This document shows positions 56,532 through 64,000 of a stretch of 64,000 bases of DNA, in pieces. The stretch comes from Amycolatopsis palatopharyngis. GTDB taxonomy: Bacteria; Actinomycetota; Actinomycetes; Mycobacteriales; Pseudonocardiaceae. The position numbers and the translations under genes were made by a program. Location: positions 62,001-126,000 of the forward strand of contig NZ_PQHZ01000009.1 of assembly GCF_003385185.1 (NCBI RefSeq), read 5' to 3'. Under the pieces are notes generated by a model. That model did not search any database. It worked only from the letters and a program-made list of their open reading frames with translations, and had not been told where the DNA came from. Within the stretch, counting starts at the first letter, position 1. Every line of letters starts with the position of its first letter.

Positions 56532-57857
56532 TCACCCGGCCGGGTCGGCCCGTCGGCTTGCCCGGAGGAAGCCTGCGGCACCGAGCAGGTAGAGGGCGAC
56601 GGCCCCGGCGAGCAAGGCTGGAGCGTGCCCGTCGGGCGGCGTGAGCAGCGCCGCCACCGTGACCGCGACGACCTGGGTGAGGTTGAACAGGGTGTCGTAG
56701 AGCGCGAAGACCCGGCCACGGGATTCGTCCCCGATATCGCGCTGCACGGAGGCGTCCACACACAACTTGATGACCTGACCAGCCGAGGTGACCGCGAACG
56801 AGGCGATCAGCACGGTCGGCAGCAGGAACGGCAGGCCGAGACCGGCCTGTGCGAGCGCGGCCAGCAGCAGCGAGCCGACGATCGCCCTCCGCCTGCCGAA
56901 CCGTTCGACCAGGCGGGGTGTGAGGTAGCCGGCGAGCACGATGCCTGCGCCGCCGAGCACCGCCACCTGGCCAAGCCCGGTGAGACCGGCCTTGAACGGA
57001 CCCGCATCGGTGAACGAGAAGCGCATGAGCAGCACGGTGAGCAGCAGTGCGATACCGAAAGCCGCCCGGTGTGCGAGCAGCGCGACGAAGCCTGCGCGAA
57101 CGCCGGGGCAGCGCAGTGCGGCGCGCGCTCCGTCGACCAGTCCCCTGGCCACCGCCGCGAGGGCGTCGGCGGGCTCGTCCACCCGCGTCGGGCCGAGCAG
57201 CCCCCGCGGAATCCGCGTGGCGACCAGGGCGGCCACCACCGAGCCGACGGTGGCGATCGCCGTGGTTGCCCCCGAACCGACGTTGCCCTGACCGAGGAGT
57301 GCGCGCAGCCCGATGGCGCAAGCGCCGCCGAATACCGCGGTGACCGCGCCGAGGGTCGTGGCCAGGGCGTTCGCGGTGACGATGGAGCGTTCGGGCACCA
57401 CGTGTGGCAGCGCGGCGGAGAGTCCGGACCCGGCGAACCGGGAGATGGCCATCACCAGCAGCGCCAGCATGAACAACCAGGTACCGCCGACCCCGAGTGC
57501 CACCCCGCCCGCGCAGCACAGGATGGCGACCGCGCGCAGGGCGTTGGCGATGATCAGGACGCGTCTGCGGTCCCACCGGTCGAGCAGCGCACCGGTGAAC
57601 GGCGCGATCAGCGAGTACGGCAGCAGCAGCACCGCGAAGCCGCCCGCGATGGTCAGCGCGTCGGCCGCGCGTTGCGGGTTGAACAGCACGGCACCGGCCA
57701 GTCCGGCCTGGAAGACGCCGTCCCCCCACTGCGCGGGAAATCGGGTCCAGAGCAGGTGCCGGAACTCCACCAGCCGGAAGAGCGCGCGGGGCGAGATTCG
57801 CTCGGTCGCGCCGTCGGCGACCGCGGTCTCCTGTCCGGAAGGCGCGCTGGTGGTCAC
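56532..57857 (-). CDS. MFS transporter
   Basis: A 441-residue major-facilitator protein with about 12 membrane segments. Typical loop motifs are GALLDRWDRRRVLIIANALR (loop 2-3) and RLVERFGRRRAIVGSLLLAA (loop 8-9). GTG 57857. It belongs to the MFS_3-like drug/metabolite exporters. The TNT-domain gene follows 92 bp downstream on the same strand; a functional link is possible but unproven. Confidence 0.88.
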   Translation of the reverse strand: MTTSAPSGQETAVADGATERISPRALFRLVEFRHLLWTRFPAQWGDGVFQAGLAGAVLFNPQRAADALTIAGGFAVLLLPYSLIAPFTGALLDRWDRRRVLIIANALRAVAILCCAGGVALGVGGTWLFMLALLVMAISRFAGSGLSAALPHVVPERSIVTANALATTLGAVTAVFGGACAIGLRALLGQGNVGSGATTAIATVGSVVAALVATRIPRGLLGPTRVDEPADALAAVARGLVDGARAALRCPGVRAGFVALLAHRAAFGIALLLTVLLMRFSFTDAGPFKAGLTGLGQVAVLGGAGIVLAGYLTPRLVERFGRRRAIVGSLLLAALAQAGLGLPFLLPTVLIASFAVTSAGQVIKLCVDASVQRDIGDESRGRVFALYDTLFNLTQVVAVTVAALLTPPDGHAPALLAGAVALYLLGAAGFLRASRRADPAG

Positions 57858-58085
57858 GATGTTCCAGCCTACGGGGATCAGGGGCGGAAATCGGCCGAGA
57901 CTGATCGAAAGTCGTGGGCCGGCGCACTTGGTCGCCTCTCGGCGGCGTGGCGCAGTGTGGCTCCTGCCGAACGGTATTCCACAACGGCTCTTCTCAAGTG
58001 GGCCCGGGGGACACGGAGTGCGCCGGCCACTTGGTTAACGGCCCACGGCGCACTCGTGTTCCCCGGTTGATGGGATCATGTACGC

Positions 58086-58658
58086 GTGCGAGCGGACGCC
58101 GAGGTTGAGCCGGGATCACTCCTGGTCGCTGCCCCAACGATGTTCGACCCGAACTTCCGGCGAACCGTGGTGTTCGTCATCGACCACCGGGAGGAAGGCA
58201 CGCTGGGTGTGGTGCTGAACCGGCCGAGTGAGGTGCCGGTCGACGACGTGCTGCCGAACTGGGGCAGCCATGTGGTCGAGCCGCAGTCGGTGTTCGTCGG
58301 CGGGCCGGTGGAGAAGAAGACCGCGCTGTGCCTTGCCGCGCTGCGCACTGGCGAGACGGCCGCGAGTGTCCCCGGTGTGATCGCGGTCCGTGGTCCGGTG
58401 GCGCTGGTCGACCTCGATGCCGATCCGGATCTGCTCGTGCCGAAGGTTCGCGGGCTGCGGGTGTTCGCCGGCTACGCGGGCTGGGACACGGGGCAGCTGG
58501 CGGAGGAGATCGGCCGTGGTGACTGGCTCATCGTCGCCGCGCTACCGAGCGATGTGCTGGCGACCCCGAAACACGACCTCTGGGGTCAGGTCCTGCGCAG
58601 GCAAGGCGTCCCGACAGCCCTGCTGGCCACCCACCCCGGCGACCTCCAACGCAACTAA
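58086..58658 (+). CDS. YqgE/AlgH family protein
   Basis: A 190-residue protein of the YqgE family: PGSLLVAAPTMFDPNFRRTV, VLNRPSEVPVDDVLPNW, VFVGGPVEKKTALCLAAL and FAGYAGWDTGQLAEEIGRGD. GTG 58086. The biochemical function is not established in any organism. In mycobacteria the counterpart (Rv0038) is not tied to leuS; here leuS lies 2 kb downstream. A 108-nt hairpin begins 14 bp after the stop. Confidence 0.93.
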   Translation: MRADAEVEPGSLLVAAPTMFDPNFRRTVVFVIDHREEGTLGVVLNRPSEVPVDDVLPNWGSHVVEPQSVFVGGPVEKKTALCLAALRTGETAASVPGVIAVRGPVALVDLDADPDLLVPKVRGLRVFAGYAGWDTGQLAEEIGRGDWLIVAALPSDVLATPKHDLWGQVLRRQGVPTALLATHPGDLQRN

Positions 58659-58671
58659 GCAGAAGGTGTGC

Positions 58672-58779
58672 CTGCAAGTACCACCAAGCAAGATCGACAC
58701 CGTCGCTAACCGCTACCAAGCCACCACCAGGTTGGTAGCGGAAAAAGGCGTACTTGATCTTGCTTGGTGGTACTTGCAG
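58672..58779. mobile_element. 108-nt near-perfect hairpin, MITE-like
   Basis: Perfect 24-bp terminal inverted repeats (58672-58695 with 58756-58779) enclose a 10-bp inner pair (58710-58719 with 58732-58741) and two unpaired 14-nt strands. It is less G+C-rich than its surroundings. No coding capacity and no clear target duplication. It could be a miniature transposable element or a strong bidirectional terminator between convergent genes. Confidence 0.75.
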
Positions 58780-58818
58780 ACGCTCCAAAGGCCCACGACG
58801 GTAGGTGCCTTGGCGTCC

Positions 58819-59241
58819 TTACTGGGCTGCGTTCGCCGTTGTCGTGGCTGAGCCGCAGCCGCCGCCTCCGCAGGCGCAGCCGCCGCAGCCGGTCGGCGCG
58901 GCGGGTGCGGGCACCGCCGTCGCGGCTCGATGCCCCAGTACTCCGCCGCCTGCGAGCAGGGCGAACATCCCGAGCAGGCCGATCACCGCCGCGGCGATTA
59001 GCCCGCCGGTCGACGGCATCAGCAGGCCGGCCACACCGGCGACGACGCCGATGCCACCCGCGACGACCGTCGGCATCCCGGCGACCCTGTTCGCCACCCG
59101 GAACGCCTCGTCGCTGCGCAGTGTCGCGGCAGTGCGTACCCCGGCGCCGCGATCCCTGGGCAGCTTCTCCCGCCAGCCGAGGTAGCCGCCCCAGCCGACC
59201 AGGACGCCGAGCAGGACCGGAAGCAGCGCGATGACGAACAC
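58819..59241 (-). CDS. SdpI-like membrane protein with Cys/Gly tail
   Basis: A 140-residue protein. GTG 59241. Three membrane segments: VIALLPVLLGVLVGWGGYLG, MPTVVAGGIGVVAGVAGLLM and GLIAAAVIGLLGMFALLAGG. The loop TLRSDEAFRVANRVAG matches the SdpI/YhfL signature (immunity-type membrane proteins). The last residues read GCGGCACGGGGCGSA, a four-Cys Gly-rich tail that could bind metal and is not part of the usual family. Convergent with yqgE. Confidence 0.8.
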   Translation of the reverse strand: MFVIALLPVLLGVLVGWGGYLGWREKLPRDRGAGVRTAATLRSDEAFRVANRVAGMPTVVAGGIGVVAGVAGLLMPSTGGLIAAAVIGLLGMFALLAGGGVLGHRAATAVPAPAAPTGCGGCACGGGGCGSATTTANAAQ

Positions 59242-59295
59242 GCCTTCAGACTAGAGCGTCATGTGATGGCAACCCAGCCGCTACCCTGATGCGCT

Positions 59296-60411
59296 GTGCT
59301 GCACGTCATGTCACGACGTTCACTTGCCGCAGTCCTGGCCTGCGCCTTCGCGCTCGGGCTCGTCCACTCCCCCGCCGCGGAAGCGGGCGCACTCCGGTCC
59401 GTCCGGCTGATCGGCGAACAGACCTTGCCGCACCGCCTCGACTTCCAGGGCACGACGGTCGGCGGGCTGTCGAGTATCGACTACGACCAGCGCACCGGGG
59501 AGTACGTGCTGATCAGCGACGACCGCTCGCAACTGCAGCCTGCCCGCTTCTACACCGCCCGGATGGACGTGGACGCGCGCGAGCTCGGTGAGGTGCGGTT
59601 GACCGGTACCCACACCTTCACCGGTGAGGACGGAACCGCCTACGCCGAGGGCTCGGTCGATCCGGAGGAACTGCGGGTGGATCCGTTCACCGGGCGCTAC
59701 TACTGGTCGCAGGAGGGTGAGCGGGCCGCGGGAGTCCTGCTCGACCCTTCGGTGCGGGAGGCACGTCGCGATGGCGGTTACGTGCGGGACCTGCCGATCC
59801 CGGACAGCTCGCGAATGACCGAGGACGCGGGCCCGCGGCGCAACCTCGGGCCGGAGGGCCTGACCTTCGCCGCGTCCGGCGCGCTGGTCACGAGCGCGAT
59901 GGAAGGCCCGCTGCTGCAGGACGGCCCGGAGGCCGACACCACGCGTGGCGCGCTCTCCCGGATCACCGTGCAGGGCCGCAGGGGGCCGGTCTTCGCGCAG
60001 TACGCCTATCCGATGGAGCCGGTGTTCGCCGAGCCGGTGCCCGCGGACGGCTTCGCGATGACCGGAGTCTCCTCGATCCTCGCCGAAGGCACCGACAAGA
60101 CGCGGTACCTGGTCATGGAGCGCTCCTTCGTCGCAGGAGTGGGCAACCGGATTCGGATCTACCGGGTCGACACCAGCGGCGCGACAAACGTGGCATACAG
60201 CGATTCCTTGGCCGAAGAAGACCACCTCCGACCAGTGCGCAAGCGTTTGCTGCTCGATCTCGCGGACCTGGGACTCGACCGGGTCGACAACGTCGAGGGC
60301 ATGACCTGGGGCCCTCGGCTGGACACCGGTGAGCGGACCCTGCTGCTGGTCAGCGATGACAACTTCTCCCCAAGCCAGGTGACCCAGTTCGTCGCGCTCG
60401 CGGTGCGCTGA
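59296..60411 (+). CDS. Secreted esterase-like/phytase-like beta-propeller protein
   Basis: A 371-residue exported protein. GTG 59296 or ATG 59308; a TACCCT box at 59282-59287 would make GTG 59296 nearly leaderless. Signal peptide SRRSLAAVLACAFALGLVHS, cleaved near AEA. The mature part has GLSSIDYDQRTGEYVLISDD, NLGPEGLTFAASGALVTSAM, LVMERSFVAGVGNRIRIYRV and NVEGMTWGPRLDTGERTLLL, typical of the esterase-like phytase family. Substrate unknown. Confidence 0.88.
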   Translation: MLHVMSRRSLAAVLACAFALGLVHSPAAEAGALRSVRLIGEQTLPHRLDFQGTTVGGLSSIDYDQRTGEYVLISDDRSQLQPARFYTARMDVDARELGEVRLTGTHTFTGEDGTAYAEGSVDPEELRVDPFTGRYYWSQEGERAAGVLLDPSVREARRDGGYVRDLPIPDSSRMTEDAGPRRNLGPEGLTFAASGALVTSAMEGPLLQDGPEADTTRGALSRITVQGRRGPVFAQYAYPMEPVFAEPVPADGFAMTGVSSILAEGTDKTRYLVMERSFVAGVGNRIRIYRVDTSGATNVAYSDSLAEEDHLRPVRKRLLLDLADLGLDRVDNVEGMTWGPRLDTGERTLLLVSDDNFSPSQVTQFVALAVR

Positions 60412-60457
60412 CCGGGCTGACGGAAACCCGGTGGTCGAGCCCGTTACCATGAGGCCC

Positions 60458-60493
60458 ATGAAGTCGGCCAGTCTGCTTACCTGGCCGCGCTGA
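60458..60493 (+). promoter_or_regulatory. Candidate leader peptide of leuS
   Basis: An 11-codon ORF, MKSASLLTWPR, begins just after TACCAT (60445-60450), so it could be leaderless. It has adjacent Leu codons CTG CTT. Its stop lies within the left arm of the first hairpin (60485-60493), the arrangement expected of transcription attenuation. Confidence 0.5.
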
Positions 60494-60548
60494 CCGGCCC
60501 GACCGGCTCAGCGCGGCGACCCCTCACGCCTCATGGCTGGGGGGTCGC
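60485..60548 (+). promoter_or_regulatory. Tandem hairpins in the leuS leader
   Basis: Hairpin A pairs 60485-60493 with 60508-60516, with an inner 4-bp stem. Hairpin B pairs 60516-60523 with 60541-60548, with an inner GCC/GGC, followed by GTCATTTCT. They share one base and may be mutually exclusive. 60447-60455 is also complementary to 60528-60536. Confidence 0.6.
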
Positions 60549-60571
60549 GTCATTTCTACGGAGGATCGGCG

Positions 60572-63487
60572 ATGAGCGAGACGACCGAAGGCGCACCTCG
60601 GAACAGCGAGGACGCCCCGAGCGTCGCGGAGCAGCCGCGGCACCGCTACACGGCGGAGCTGGCGGGGCAGATCGAGCTGCGCTGGCAGGACTACTGGGCC
60701 GACCACGGCACCTACCACGCGCCGAACCCGACAGGCCCGCTCTCGATAACCGACGGCGCGGGCCAGGTCCCCTCGGACAAGCTGTTCGTGCAGGACATGT
60801 TCCCCTACCCCTCCGGATCGGGACTGCACGTCGGCCACCCCCTTGGCTACATCGGCACCGACGTCTACGCCCGGTACAACCGGATGATCGGGCGCAACGT
60901 GCTGCACGCGCTGGGCTACGACGCCTTCGGGCTGCCCGCCGAGCAGTACGCCGTGCAGACGGGCACCCACCCGCGCACGACCACCGAGGCCAACATCGCG
61001 AATATGCGCAGGCAGCTGCGCAGGCTGGGGCTGGGCCACGACGAGCGCCGGTCCATCGCCACCACGGACCCCGAGTACTACCGCTGGACTCAGTGGATCT
61101 TCCTGCAGATCTTCAACTCGTACTATGACGAGAAGCAGGGCAAGGCCCGGCCGATCGTGGAGCTGGAGAAGGAGTACGCGCAGGACAAGCGGCGTACGCC
61201 GGACGGGCGCAACTGGTGTGAGCTGACCCGCGTGGAGCAGCGCGAGATCATCGACGCGCACCGGCTGGTGTACATCTCCGACGCACCGGTGAACTGGGCA
61301 CCAGGCCTGGGCACCGTGGTGGCGAACGAGGAGGTCACCGCCGACGGGCGCAGTGACCGGGGGAACTTCCCGGTCTTCCGGAAGAACCTGAGCCAGTGGA
61401 TGATGCGGATCACCGCATACGCCGATCGTCTTGTCGACGACCTGGACCTGCTGGACTGGCCGGAGAAGGTCAAGGCCATGCAGCGGAACTGGATCGGCCG
61501 CTCGCACGGCGCGCAGGTTTCGTTCCGCGCGGGTGAGCATGCGATCGAGGTCTTCACCACCCGCCCGGACACGCTGTTCGGCGCGACGTACATGGTGCTG
61601 GCCCCGGAACACCCGCTGGTGGCGGAGCTGACCGCGGTCGAGTGGCCGGACGGTGTCGACGAGCGCTGGACCGGAGGAGCCGAGACGCCCGTGGAGGCGA
61701 TCAAGGCGTACCGCAGGGCCGCCTCCCGGAAGTCGGACCTGGACCGGCAGGAGAACAAGGACAAAACCGGTGTCTTCACCGGTTCCTTCGCGATCAACCC
61801 GGCCACCGGCACCGAGATCCCGGTCTTCGTGGCCGACTACGTGCTGATGGGCTACGGCACCGGCGCGATCATGGCCGTGCCCGCGCAGGACCAGCGTGAC
61901 TGGGACTTCGCCACCGAGTTCGGCCTGGAGATCGTCCGCACGGTCGACCCCGGCGAGGGGTTCGAGGAGTCCGGCGGCCAGGCGTTCACCGGCGAAGGTC
62001 CGGCGATCAACTCGGCCAACGAGGACCTGATCCTCAACGGCATGGGCATCGAGGACGCCAAGAAGGCGATGATCGCCTGGCTGGAGCGGCACGACCACGG
62101 AGAAGGCACCGTGCAGTACAAGCTGCGCGACTGGCTGTTCGCGCGCCAGCGGTACTGGGGTGAGCCCTTCCCCATCGTGTACGACTCCGACGGCCTGCCC
62201 ATCGCGCTGCCGGACAGCCAGCTGCCGGTGGAACTGCCCGAGGTGGAGGACTACTCGCCGCAGACCTTCGATCCGGATGACGCCGACTCGGAGCCCTCAC
62301 CGCCGCTGTCGAAGGCCACCGAATGGGTCGAGGTGACCCTGGACCTCGGCGACGGGCCGAAGAAGTACCGCCGCGACACCAACGTGATGCCGCAGTGGGC
62401 CGGGTCCTGCTGGTACCAGCTGCGCTACATCGACCCGGCCAACGACAGGGCCTTCGTCGACCCGGAGAACGAGAAGTACTGGGTCGGTCCCCGTCCCGCC
62501 GAGCACGGTGTCAACGATCCCGGCGGTACGGACCTGTACGTCGGCGGTGTCGAGCACGCCGTGCTGCACCTGCTGTACGCGCGGTTCTGGCACAAGGTGC
62601 TGTACGACCTGGGCCACGTGTCGTCCAAGGAGCCCTACCGCAAGCTGTACAACCAGGGCTACATCCAGGCCCATGCGTACAAGGACGCGCGGGGCACCTA
62701 CGTGCCGGCCGACGAGGTCGAGGAGCGGGACGGGAAGTTCTTCTTCGGCGAGGAGGAGGTGACGCAGGAGTACGGCAAGATGGGCAAGAGCCTGAAGAAC
62801 GTCGTCACCCCCGACTTCATGTCGGAGAACTACGGGGCCGACACCTTCCGGTTCTACGAGATGTCCATGGGCCCGCTGGACGTGTCCAGGCCGTGGGCCA
62901 CCAAGGACGTCGTCGGCGCCCAGCGATTCCTGCAGCGTCTGTGGCGGCTGATCGTCGACGAGGACACCGGCGAGCTGCGGGTTTCCGATCCGGACTCCGG
63001 AGCGGAGCCGACCGAGGAGGACCTGAAGCAGCTGCACCGGACGATCGCGGGTGTCCGCGAGGACTACACGGAGATGCGGTTCAACACCGCGGGCGCGAAG
63101 CTGATCGAGCTGAACAACTACTTGACCAAGACCTACGGCTCCGCGACCGCGACACCGAGGTCGCTGGCCGAGCCGGTCGTGCTGATGCTGGCCCCGCTGT
63201 GCCCGCATGTGGCCGAGGAGCTGTGGCACCGGCTGGGTCATCCCGACTCACTGGCACACGGTCCGTTCCCCGCGGTGGACGAGCGCTACCTGGTCGAGGA
63301 GACGGTCGAGTACCCGATCCAGGTCAACGGGAAGGTCCGCTCGCGGATCACCGTGGCCGCGGACGCGGACGACGACGCGGTGAAAGCCGCGGCACTGGCG
63401 GACGAGAAGGTCGCCGCGCTGCTCGACGGTGCCGAGCCCCGCAAGGTCATCGTGGTCCCCGGCCGGTTGGTCAACGTCGTCCGGTAG
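60572..63487 (+). CDS. leuS: Leucyl-tRNA synthetase
   Basis: A 971-residue class I synthetase that charges tRNA-Leu. ATG 60572 follows GGAGGA. The HIGH motif is in [20 protein letters not shown]. The editing domain (about residues 270-450) contains [20 protein letters not shown] and [20 protein letters not shown]. The zinc/leucine-specific region has [18 protein letters not shown]. The KMSKS loop is [10 protein letters not shown]. The anticodon domain follows and it ends [18 protein letters not shown] leader with tandem hairpins precedes it. Length is normal. Confidence 0.98.
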   Translation: MSETTEGAPRNSEDAPSVAEQPRHRYTAELAGQIELRWQDYWADHGTYHAPNPTGPLSITDGAGQVPSDKLFVQDMFPYPSGSGLHVGHPLGYIGTDVYARYNRMIGRNVLHALGYDAFGLPAEQYAVQTGTHPRTTTEANIANMRRQLRRLGLGHDERRSIATTDPEYYRWTQWIFLQIFNSYYDEKQGKARPIVELEKEYAQDKRRTPDGRNWCELTRVEQREIIDAHRLVYISDAPVNWAPGLGTVVANEEVTADGRSDRGNFPVFRKNLSQWMMRITAYADRLVDDLDLLDWPEKVKAMQRNWIGRSHGAQVSFRAGEHAIEVFTTRPDTLFGATYMVLAPEHPLVAELTAVEWPDGVDERWTGGAETPVEAIKAYRRAASRKSDLDRQENKDKTGVFTGSFAINPATGTEIPVFVADYVLMGYGTGAIMAVPAQDQRDWDFATEFGLEIVRTVDPGEGFEESGGQAFTGEGPAINSANEDLILNGMGIEDAKKAMIAWLERHDHGEGTVQYKLRDWLFARQRYWGEPFPIVYDSDGLPIALPDSQLPVELPEVEDYSPQTFDPDDADSEPSPPLSKATEWVEVTLDLGDGPKKYRRDTNVMPQWAGSCWYQLRYIDPANDRAFVDPENEKYWVGPRPAEHGVNDPGGTDLYVGGVEHAVLHLLYARFWHKVLYDLGHVSSKEPYRKLYNQGYIQAHAYKDARGTYVPADEVEERDGKFFFGEEEVTQEYGKMGKSLKNVVTPDFMSENYGADTFRFYEMSMGPLDVSRPWATKDVVGAQRFLQRLWRLIVDEDTGELRVSDPDSGAEPTEEDLKQLHRTIAGVREDYTEMRFNTAGAKLIELNNYLTKTYGSATATPRSLAEPVVLMLAPLCPHVAEELWHRLGHPDSLAHGPFPAVDERYLVEETVEYPIQVNGKVRSRITVAADADDDAVKAAALADEKVAALLDGAEPRKVIVVPGRLVNVVR

Positions 63488-63497
63488 CTGGCTGCGG

Positions 63498-64000
63498 CTA
63501 CGTGAGGGTGAGGCCGATCTCCCTGGCGAGATCGGCCAGCATCGCGTCGAACAGGGCGTCCGGATTGGACACCACGATCGGGTAGTTGCCGAACACCTCC
63601 AGCGTCACGTGTCCGTACAGGCGAGCCCAGAACTGGATCATCAGGTATGTGGTGCCCAGGTCGAGCTTGTCCGCGGAGATGTCCAGCCCGGACTCGTTGA
63701 TCACGGCCAGGAGTTCGTCCCGGTAGGTGGCCAGGTCCTCCCACAGCTCGGGGGGCACCAGCTCGGCCGAGGGGATGGCGAGATCGTGTTTCGCGAGAAC
63801 CTCGCCCGCGGCGCTCAGGAAGATGCGGCCGAACGGCTCGGCGACGCGGTTGAGCGTGGCGACGCTGCCTGCCGCAGATCCGACCCCGCCCGTCGGTGAG
63901 GCGAACACCAGCGTGAACTCACGGGTATGGGTGAGCGCCCAGCGGCGGAAGCCCTTGCAGATGGCGAACAGCTGCAGGGCGCCGTCCTCCTGCAGTTCGG
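63498..64000 (-). CDS. TetR/AcrR regulator with WHG domain, 5' end outside window
   Basis: The C-terminal at least 167 residues of a TetR-type regulator; the HTH lies beyond the right edge. Visible blocks: LQLFAICKGFRRWALTHTRE, FTLVFASPTGGVGS, and the helical C-terminus DLATYRDELLAVINESGLDI, QFWARLYGHVTLEVFGN. This matches the WHG ligand domain. The stop (63498-63500) is 11 bp from leuS, convergent. Target unknown. Confidence 0.85.
   Translation of the reverse strand, partial: ELQEDGALQLFAICKGFRRWALTHTREFTLVFASPTGGVGSAAGSVATLNRVAEPFGRIFLSAAGEVLAKHDLAIPSAELVPPELWEDLATYRDELLAVINESGLDISADKLDLGTTYLMIQFWARLYGHVTLEVFGNYPIVVSNPDALFDAMLADLAREIGLTLT

Noticed and set aside
56440..57984. Upstream extension of the TNT-domain frame across the MFS gene
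   Set aside because: The extension is Arg/Ala/Gly low-complexity sequence in an alternative frame of the real transporter. TTG 56439 has a good ribosome site.

Overview
The window is very G+C-rich actinobacterial DNA. It carries the replication-origin region of a chromosome most like those of Pseudonocardiaceae (Amycolatopsis, Prauserella or Saccharomonospora relatives). The evidence is gene order: DUF3566-gyrA-gyrB-dciA-recF-gnd-dnaN-oriC-dnaA, then rpmH-rnpA-yidD-yidC-jag-rsmG-parA-parB, cwlM, trxA-trxB, sigM with its anti-sigma factor, murJ and cca. tRNA-Ile and tRNA-Ala follow gyrA. Family level is an inference from gene order and protein style; no 16S gene is present.

Positions 1-11164 are a mobile element. 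It has small orphan genes, a protein resembling the GFP fold, a second-type methionyl-tRNA synthetase, a conjugation-type ATPase, a replication-relaxation protein and a large serine integrase. The 3' end of the integrase gene runs into a 29-bp copy of the 3' end of tRNA-Ala. The intact tRNA-Ala lies 3 kb further right (14147-14219). The 3 kb between the two copies holds decayed flavoenzyme genes and a secreted lipase divergent from a TetR-type regulator. This is an accretion zone about 12 kb from oriC.

Positions 14247-16631 carry small stress or accessory genes (DLW-39, CsbD, hemerythrin, secreted CHRD-like) and the two tRNAs. Positions 16681-29254 are the leftward origin operon: gyrA, gyrB, dciA, recF, gnd, dnaN and dnaA, with oriC (about 26521-26877) between dnaN and dnaA. 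DnaA boxes also lie inside dciA and upstream of dnaA. A broken LysR gene sits beside the end of dnaA.

Positions 29840-35596 are the rightward ribosome/membrane/partition set (rpmH to parB) with parS sites around rsmG and parA. Positions 35740-50276 hold a D-Ala-D-Ala ligase-like enzyme, an aminotransferase, a GNAT protein, CwlM, the thioredoxin system, SigM and its anti-sigma factor, a MurJ-linked pseudokinase, MurJ, DUF6049 and a Nudix hydrolase. Most of these point leftward and serve envelope synthesis and redox stress.

Positions 50403-64000 are more variable: CCA-adding enzyme, a DUF397/XRE pair, an orphan sensor kinase, a TNT-domain protein, an MFS exporter, YqgE, an SdpI-like protein, a secreted phytase/esterase-like protein, leuS with a candidate attenuator, and the end of a TetR regulator. 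A 108-nt hairpin resembling a MITE (58672-58779) and decayed 21-bp repeats (51869-52013) lie here.
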